From positions 1 through 10,842 of the forward strand of contig JAITNI010000145.1 of assembly GCA_031290535.1 (NCBI GenBank): a stretch of 10,842 nt of DNA. Reading direction: 5' to 3'. Positions 7,055-10,842 of this stretch are shown piece by piece. Position 1 is the stretch's first letter; each line of letters opens with the position of its first letter. This DNA is from Zoogloeaceae bacterium (GTDB lineage Bacteria; Pseudomonadota; Gammaproteobacteria; Burkholderiales; Rhodocyclaceae). The position numbers and the translations under genes are program-made. A model generated the notes under the pieces. That model was not told the origin of the DNA. It saw nothing but the letters and a program-made list of their open reading frames with translations, and searched no databases.

Positions 7055-7747
7055 ATGCAAAAAATCAAACTCTGGGATTTGCCCACCCGTCTTTTTCACT
7101 GGCTGCTGGTGGCGGCCATCGCGGCCTTGTTCGTGACCGGCAAGGTGGGCGGCAATTACATGGTCTGGCACGGCAAACTGGGCATTTTGGTCGTTGGTCT
7201 CGTTGTTTTTCGTCTCGTCTGGGGATTTGTGGGTTCCACCTACGCCCGTTTCTGGCAATTTTTCCCGTCGCCTGCCCGCATTCTGGCCTATCTCAGGGGG
7301 CAGTGGCACGGCGAGGGGCATAACCCTCTGGGAGCGCTCTCCGTCTTCGCCCTGCTGACGCTGGCGGGAGCGCAGGCCACGCTGGGTCTTTTTACCACCG
7401 ATGACATCGCCTTTTCCGCGCCGCTCTTCCCGCTGATCGAGGCCGAACTCGCGGGGCGTCTGACGGGGTTTCATCACCAGCTCGCCAACGTCCTGCTGGT
7501 CTTCATCGGCCTGCATGTGGCTTCCATCGTATTTTATGCGCGGGTGAAGAAAAACAATCTGCTCCTGCCCATGCTCACCGGCTGGAAAAACGTGGAACAA
7601 GGCGAATCCGCCAGGGGCGGCGGCATCGTGGCGCTGGCGCTGGCGCTGACCCTCGCCGCCCTCGCCCTGTATGCCGCTTCCGGGCAATGGATTCCCGAAC
7701 CCCCGCCGCCCCCGCCCGCTGAGGAAGCGCCTGTGTTCAATTTTTAA
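7055..7747 (+). CDS. Cytochrome b561 / b-type cytochrome membrane protein
   Basis: The 230-residue product is a predicted inner-membrane di-haem b cytochrome of the bacterial b561 / Ni-Fe-hydrogenase cytochrome b group, which passes electrons between quinol and partner proteins. It starts KLWDLPTRLFHW, the typical opening of this family. The four core helices lie at about 14-30, 42-60, 92-112 and 139-161. Candidate haem ligands are H15 (FHW), H39 (WHGK), H140 or H141 (GFHHQ) and H154 (GLHVAS). A fifth hydrophobic segment at about 190-209 and a proline-rich tail (EPPPPPPAEE) follow. The start at 7055 is preceded by GGAGA with 4-5 bases spacing; an in-frame ATG at 7043 contains that site and is less likely. 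The gene begins 23 bp after the permease stop and ends 13 bp before mtnA, so it may be co-transcribed with either. Its redox partner is unknown. Confidence 0.9.
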   Translation: MQKIKLWDLPTRLFHWLLVAAIAALFVTGKVGGNYMVWHGKLGILVVGLVVFRLVWGFVGSTYARFWQFFPSPARILAYLRGQWHGEGHNPLGALSVFALLTLAGAQATLGLFTTDDIAFSAPLFPLIEAELAGRLTGFHHQLANVLLVFIGLHVASIVFYARVKKNNLLLPMLTGWKNVEQGESARGGGIVALALALTLAALALYAASGQWIPEPPPPPPAEEAPVFNF

Positions 7748-7760
7748 GGGCGGCGGTTTG

Positions 7761-8840
7761 ATGAACGCTCCCGTCCCCCGCCCTATTCGCCGTTCGGGCG
7801 AAGATCGGGTCGAAATTCTTGACCAGACCCGCTTGCCGCATGAGCGCCGCTGGCTGGCGCTTCAAAATCTCGCGGCGGTCTCGCACGCCATCCGCGCCAT
7901 GCAGGTGCGCGGCGCGCCCCTGATCGGCGTGACGGCGGCGTATGGACTGGCGCTCGCATTGGCAAAAGACGCCAGCGATACGACACTGGCCGCCGCCTTT
8001 GCCGAACTGGCCGCCACGCGCCCGACGGCGGTCAACCTGCATTGGGCCTTGCGGCGGATGCGCCAGCATCTGCAAGCGCTGCCGCCCGAAGCGCGCCATG
8101 ACGCGGCCTGGCGGGAGGCCGACGCCATCGCCGGGGAAGACGCCGCGCAAAACCGGGCCATCGGCCAGCACGGTCTGGCGCTGTTGCGGCAACTGGCGCA
8201 TCCGCCCGCGCGTCCCCTGCAACTGATGACGCACTGCAACGCGGGCTGGCTCGCCACCGTGGAGCAGGGTACGGCGCTGGCCCCCATTTACGCCGCCCAT
8301 GCTGCCGGGATGGCAACGCACGTCTGGGTGTCGGAAACCCGCCCCCGCAATCAGGGGCTGCTCACCGCCTGGGAGCTGCGCGAGGCGGGTGTGCCGCACA
8401 CCGTCATCGCGGACAACGCCGCCGGACTGCTGATGCTTCAGGGGCAGGTGGACGCGGTCATCACCGGCGCGGATCGCGTCGCCGCCAATGGTGATGTCGT
8501 CAACAAGGTCGGCACCTTTCTGAAGGCGCTGGCCGCCGCGCATCGGGGTATTCCCTTTTACGTGGCCGCGCCGGGTTCGACGCTGGATTTTGCCTGCCCG
8601 GAGGGCGCGGACATTCCCATCGAGGAGCGCGACGGCGACGAACTGCGCCAGGTGACGGGGCAGGATGCCGAGGGTCACGTGCGGCGGCTCACCCAGCTTG
8701 CCGGGGCAGAAGCCGTCTGCAACCCGGCCTTTGACCTCACGCCCGCCGCGCTGGTCACGGCTCTCATCACCGAACGCGGCGTTTGCCCCGCCAGCCGCGA
8801 AGGGCTATTGGCGCTGTACCCGGCAGGTCGGCATGGATGA
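7761..8840 (+). CDS. mtnA: S-methyl-5-thioribose-1-phosphate isomerase
   Basis: MtnA converts the aldose methylthioribose-1-phosphate to the ketose methylthioribulose-1-phosphate in salvage of 5'-methylthioadenosine, and in some bacteria also acts on 5-deoxyribose-1-phosphate. The 359-residue product has the family length and motifs: QVRGAPLIGVTAAYG (48-62), LMTHCNAGWLAT (155-166), SETRPRNQG with LTAWEL (191-206), ITGADRVAANGDVVNKVGT (234-252), FYVAAPGSTLD, IPIEER and NPAFDLTP. The catalytic Cys159 and Asp238 are both present. The chosen ATG follows AAGGG at a rather long 10-base spacing. The gene lies 13 bp after the b561 gene and overlaps the aldolase by 8 bp, so translation of the two is probably coupled. 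Related eIF2B-like sequences are excluded by the intact MtnA motifs. Neither an MTA phosphorylase nor an MTR kinase is in the window. Confidence 0.96.
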   Translation: MNAPVPRPIRRSGEDRVEILDQTRLPHERRWLALQNLAAVSHAIRAMQVRGAPLIGVTAAYGLALALAKDASDTTLAAAFAELAATRPTAVNLHWALRRMRQHLQALPPEARHDAAWREADAIAGEDAAQNRAIGQHGLALLRQLAHPPARPLQLMTHCNAGWLATVEQGTALAPIYAAHAAGMATHVWVSETRPRNQGLLTAWELREAGVPHTVIADNAAGLLMLQGQVDAVITGADRVAANGDVVNKVGTFLKALAAAHRGIPFYVAAPGSTLDFACPEGADIPIEERDGDELRQVTGQDAEGHVRRLTQLAGAEAVCNPAFDLTPAALVTALITERGVCPASREGLLALYPAGRHG

Positions 8841-9531
8841 ACTCGCCGCCAAACGCGCCCTGATCGCCGCCGCGCAGGCCATGAGCGCCGCCGGACTCAA
8901 CAAGGGCACGGCGGGCAACCTGAGTTGCCGCGATTGCCTCAACAATCGGGAAGGCTTTTTCATCACCCCCACCGGCATGGATTACGCCATTCTGAGGCCG
9001 GAGGACATTCCCTGGGTGGATTTATACAGCGAGGGCGAGGCGGCAATCACAGAAGGCCGCCGCCCTTCTTCCGAATGGCGCATTCACCGCGACCTGTATG
9101 CCGCCCGACCCGAGACGGGCGCGGTGCTGCACGCGCATTCGCCCTTTGCCGTCAGTCTGGCCTGCCTGCGCCGGGAGATTCCTCCGTTTCACTACATGAT
9201 CGCCCGCTTTGGCGGCGATACGGTGCGCTGCGGCGCGTATGCCCTGTTTGGCTCACAAGCCCTCTCGGACGCCGCCCTCGTCGCGCTGGAAGGCCGTTCG
9301 GCCTGCCTGCTGGCAAACCACGGAATGCTGGTCTGCGGGCGCGACCTGAAACAGGCGCTGGATTTGGGCGTGGAGCTGGAAAGCCTGTGCGAACAATACT
9401 GGCGCGCCGCGCTGCTCGGCGAACCCGTGCTGCTGAACGCGGCGGAAATGACCGCCGTGCTGGAACGCTTTGAGGGGTATGGGCAGCAGGGTCAAGCGCC
9501 CAAAGAAATAAATACCCCCCGTTCGCCCTGA
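8833..9531 (+). CDS. Class II (FucA-type) aldolase, probable DHAP-shunt aldolase
   Basis: This is a zinc-dependent class II aldolase/adducin-family protein of 232 residues. It shows GTAGNLSCR (25-33), FFITPTGMDY (42-51), SSEWRIH with Glu81 as likely catalytic acid/base, and zinc ligands H100 and H102 (LHAHS) and H163 (NHG). A HYMIARFGGDTV block with Tyr121 matches the L-fuculose-1-phosphate aldolase pattern more closely than the MtnB dehydratase pattern. The overlap with mtnA suggests that it cleaves 5-methylthioribulose-1-phosphate, or the 5-deoxy analogue, to dihydroxyacetone phosphate and an aldehyde, as described for Ald2 in the DHAP shunt. That role is inferred; L-fuculose- or ribulose-phosphate aldolase activity remains possible. 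The start sits inside the mtnA stop region (ATGGATGA). The last few residues and the stop codon come from an intergenic repeat. Confidence 0.9.
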   Translation: MDELAAKRALIAAAQAMSAAGLNKGTAGNLSCRDCLNNREGFFITPTGMDYAILRPEDIPWVDLYSEGEAAITEGRRPSSEWRIHRDLYAARPETGAVLHAHSPFAVSLACLRREIPPFHYMIARFGGDTVRCGAYALFGSQALSDAALVALEGRSACLLANHGMLVCGRDLKQALDLGVELESLCEQYWRAALLGEPVLLNAAEMTAVLERFEGYGQQGQAPKEINTPRSP

Positions 9532-9622
9532 GCTTGGTCGTTGGGCATGGTTCGACAGGGCTTCACCATGAACGGAAGAGACAGGGCTTCACCATGAACG
9601 GAAAATTATGGGAACGGCGATA
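9515..9622. repeat. Composite intergenic repeat (inverted copy)
   Basis: Read on the - strand, this is the same composite as 2050-2134: the CCGTTCGCCCTGAGCTTGG arm, GGCATGGTTCGACA, CACCATGAACGG and finally GAAAATTATGGGAACGGCGAT, the counterpart of the left part of the forward copy. It contains a 26-bp direct duplication (9554-9579 and 9580-9605) absent from the other copy. The repeat starts inside the aldolase gene. Confidence 0.75.
9554..9605. repeat. 26-bp tandem duplication
   Basis: GACAGGGCTTCACCATGAAC followed by GGAAGA is repeated once, with only the last bases differing (GGAAAA in the second unit). It lies inside the inverted composite repeat and looks like a recent local slippage or recombination product. 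Confidence 0.8.
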
Positions 9623-9651
9623 AAATATGTCGCGAACCGAGAAAATGATGG

Positions 9652-9657
9652 TATAAT
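9652..9657 (+). promoter_or_regulatory. Candidate -10 box for the PEP-CTERM gene
   Basis: A perfect TATAAT lies 135 bp before the start codon and immediately before the octanucleotide array. The -35 region at normal spacing (GTCGCG around 9629) is poor, so an activator or a different start may be involved. If used, transcription would begin at about 9664, inside the tandem array. Confidence 0.4.
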
Positions 9658-9658
9658 A

Positions 9659-9762
9659 TTTCGAGCTTTCGAGCTTTCGAGCTTTCGAGCTTTCGAGCTT
9701 TCGAGCTTTCGAGCTTTCGAGCTTTCGAGCTTTCGAGCTTGCGAGCGTTCGAGCTTTCGAGC
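9659..9762. repeat. Octanucleotide tandem array, 13 units of TTTCGAGC
   Basis: Thirteen contiguous 8-bp units fill 104 bp. Units 1-10 are identical, unit 11 is TTGCGAGC, unit 12 is GTTCGAGC and unit 13 is again perfect, followed by a broken TTTCTATC. Because 8 is not a multiple of 3, three units translate as an 8-residue peptide repeat in every frame, which creates spurious open frames on both strands. The array sits between a TATAAT box and the ribosome-binding site of the PEP-CTERM gene, so it probably forms most of that gene's 5' leader. Near-perfect units suggest recent expansion. Confidence 0.95.
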
Positions 9763-9792
9763 TTTCTATCATTCCATCACGAAGGAACGCAT

Positions 9793-10566
9793 ATGAAAGA
9801 CCCTCTTATTCATACTTTGGCAGCGGCTCTGTCCGTTGCTTCTCTCTCCCTCAGTGTGCCCGCAAGCGCCGCGCCCCAAATTTTCTTTGGCGAGGATCTC
9901 AGCAATGGGTATCCAATCCTCAATAGCCACCCGCATTCAGATGCCGCGCACTCGGATTTTGTAGATGCCATCGCGGGCTACCAATACGGTTACGATGATC
10001 TTGAGTCTTATGCTGCGGGGTCTCGTACCCCCGGCACAATGGCGCTCGACTTTGGCAATCTGGGAACGCTTACGCTCAGTGGCGGCTATATGGTTAATGC
10101 CGCCGCCGGGAGCGCAAGCAGCTTCCCTTTTTCGGGGACGCATTACTGGGAAACGAATGGTTCGCAAAATGCCCAGTCGTTGAGCCAGTCGTTCAGTTTT
10201 TCCCAACCTGTGAGCGGCTTTGGCTTTTATGGTAGTGACTTCAATGATTACACCAATCCCGGCAGTCCCACGCTGGCGACGGTTTACTTCGCGGATGGCA
10301 CAACGAGTGCGTATACGATTGGCAGCACCAGCTCGCCCAACGGCTCCGCACTGTTCTGGGGGTTTCTCAGTCCTGACGCCCAGATCACCGGCGTCACTTT
10401 CGCGGACACGCTGAACCGTGGCGACGACTGGCTTGGTTTTGACAACTTCTATGTGGTGGGCGCACCGCTGTCTGCGGTGCCGGAACCCGGTACGCTGGCG
10501 CTGTTCAGTCTGGGTCTGGCGGGTCTGGCCGCTACCCGCCTGAGAAGACGGCCCCGGAAAGGGTGA
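9793..10566 (+). CDS. PEP-CTERM sorting-domain exported protein
   Basis: The 257-residue product has a signal peptide of about 27 residues (ending PASA-AP) and a C-terminal PEP-CTERM signal. The latter comprises VPEPGT at 229-234, a hydrophobic stretch LALFSLGLAGLAA at 235-247, and an Arg-rich end (RLRRRPRKG). Such proteins are exported, then cut and sorted to the cell surface or matrix by exosortase (EpsH/XrtA), often in exopolysaccharide-forming bacteria. The mature part is rich in Gly, Ser, Asn, Asp and aromatic residues, with GFGFYGSDFNDY (142-153) and DDWLGFDNFYVV (211-222), a beta-rich pattern common in this class. No enzymatic motif is recognised. The ATG at 9793 follows GAAGGA at 6 bases spacing, an excellent site; longer frames upstream only translate the tandem array. 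Exosortase is not in this window. Confidence 0.93.
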   Translation: MKDPLIHTLAAALSVASLSLSVPASAAPQIFFGEDLSNGYPILNSHPHSDAAHSDFVDAIAGYQYGYDDLESYAAGSRTPGTMALDFGNLGTLTLSGGYMVNAAAGSASSFPFSGTHYWETNGSQNAQSLSQSFSFSQPVSGFGFYGSDFNDYTNPGSPTLATVYFADGTTSAYTIGSTSSPNGSALFWGFLSPDAQITGVTFADTLNRGDDWLGFDNFYVVGAPLSAVPEPGTLALFSLGLAGLAATRLRRRPRKG

Positions 10567-10571
10567 TTTTT

Positions 10572-10606
10572 ACAGGCGACTCCCGGCCATGCCGTGGGTT
10601 GCCTGT
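10572..10606 (+). terminator. Long hairpin after the PEP-CTERM gene, possible terminator
   Basis: ACAGGCGACTCCCGGC pairs with CCGTGGGTTGCCTGT around a short loop: roughly 14 pairs including two G-T wobbles, with one mismatch. It lies 6 bp after the stop codon, where a terminator is expected. No T-tract follows on the + strand (the T run is on the 5' side), so it may act as an mRNA 3' stabiliser or need Rho. Confidence 0.4.
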
Positions 10607-10619
10607 TCAGCGTCCCGAA

Positions 10620-10733
10620 AGGGAAACTCTGAATAACGTCCAACCGTTCGAGCTAAGGCAGTCGTTGCCTTTGTTTTTGCAGGGAATGCCCTTCGACAGC
10701 GCTTCAGGGCGAACGGGATGATTCAGAGATTTC
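10620..10733. repeat. MITE-like palindromic repeat, copy 3
   Basis: This is a divergent copy with the left terminal repeat GGGAAACTCTGA (10621-10632) intact and a decayed right end (TCAGAGATTTC). The core CCGTTCGAGCTAAGGCAGTC ... CCCTTCGACAGCGCTTCAGG and GCGAACGG resembles the repeat between the two efflux genes more than copies 1 and 2. Orientation is the same as copies 1 and 2. Confidence 0.75.
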
Positions 10734-10833
10734 AAAGCAAATGCTCAAAAAATCTGTCTGTGGGCGATGCGGGGTCTATGAAAACACGGAACATTGACAT
10801 TATACTAACGCTTCCTTTTCCACTTTTCACCTC

Positions 10834-10838
10834 AGGAG
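10834..10838 (+). promoter_or_regulatory. Ribosome-binding site of a gene starting beyond the window
   Basis: A strong AGGAG lies 4 bases before the end of the window, 28 bases after a TATACT (10801-10806) that could be a -10 box. A start codon is therefore expected just past the edge. Nothing else supports a gene in 10734-10842. Confidence 0.35.
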
Positions 10839-10842
10839 TCCT

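Noticed and set aside
8665..8832. An N-terminal extension of the aldolase back to 8665
   Set aside because: It lies within mtnA in another frame, is Arg/Pro/Ser-rich and unlike the aldolase family; the ATG at 8833 gives the normal family start.
8833..9531. Assignment of the aldolase gene as mtnB (methylthioribulose-1-phosphate dehydratase)
   Set aside because: MtnB is in the same superfamily and would fit beside mtnA, but the SSEWR-H segment and the HYMIA-GG block follow the FucA aldolase pattern. This is judged by eye and not excluded absolutely.
9659..9762. CRISPR-like periodicity
   Set aside because: The units are contiguous 8-mers without spacers and no cas gene is nearby, so this is a simple tandem repeat.
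9563..9796. Short open frames on both strands with an 8-residue peptide repeat (SSKARKLE or FRAFELSS)
   Set aside because: They are translations of the octanucleotide array. Every frame repeats because three 8-bp units make eight codons. There is no ribosome-binding site, and a real gene starts at 9793.

Overview
The window looks like a piece of a GC-rich Gram-negative chromosome, most likely a betaproteobacterium of the Rhodocyclales or a related order. This placement is inferred from three things: a PEP-CTERM surface/exported protein, an RND efflux pair and a lipoprotein of the RlpA family (all diderm features), and codon use and gene style. No 16S or other decisive marker is present. All recognisable genes lie on the + strand.

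Layout. (1) 2-121: a complete 120-bp MITE-like palindromic repeat. (2) 220-1936: purM (purine biosynthesis) overlapping an RlpA-like lipoprotein gene. The lipoprotein has a double-psi beta-barrel domain but carries Ser where active RlpA enzymes have a catalytic His, and it has no SPOR domain. (3) 1937-2561: a 625-bp gene-poor gap with a composite repeat, a terminator-like hairpin, a second MITE-like copy and a possible repressor operator. (4) 2562-7031: a periplasmic adaptor and an RND (HAE1-type) permease, separated by a 243-bp gap that contains another repeat copy. No outer-membrane channel or regulator gene is in the window. (5) 7055-9531: three tightly packed genes, a cytochrome b561-like membrane protein, mtnA (methylthioribose-1-phosphate isomerase) and a FucA-type class II aldolase. 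The last two overlap by 8 bp and look like the isomerase and aldolase steps of the DHAP shunt, which salvages 5'-methylthioadenosine / 5'-deoxyadenosine. (6) 9515-9762: an inverted copy of the composite repeat, then 13 tandem copies of an 8-bp unit lying between a -10-like box and the next gene. (7) 9793-10566: a PEP-CTERM exported protein. (8) 10567-10842: a hairpin, a third MITE-like copy, and a ribosome-binding site at the edge that probably serves a gene just outside.

The protein-coding content is mostly ordinary housekeeping and envelope biology. The less ordinary content is in the repeats. A family of palindromic elements sits in nearly every intergenic gap, supplies the stop codon of the aldolase and separates the two efflux genes. 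An octanucleotide tandem array occupies the probable 5' leader of the PEP-CTERM gene and could vary in length. I found no CRISPR array, tRNA, rRNA, transposase or defence system.
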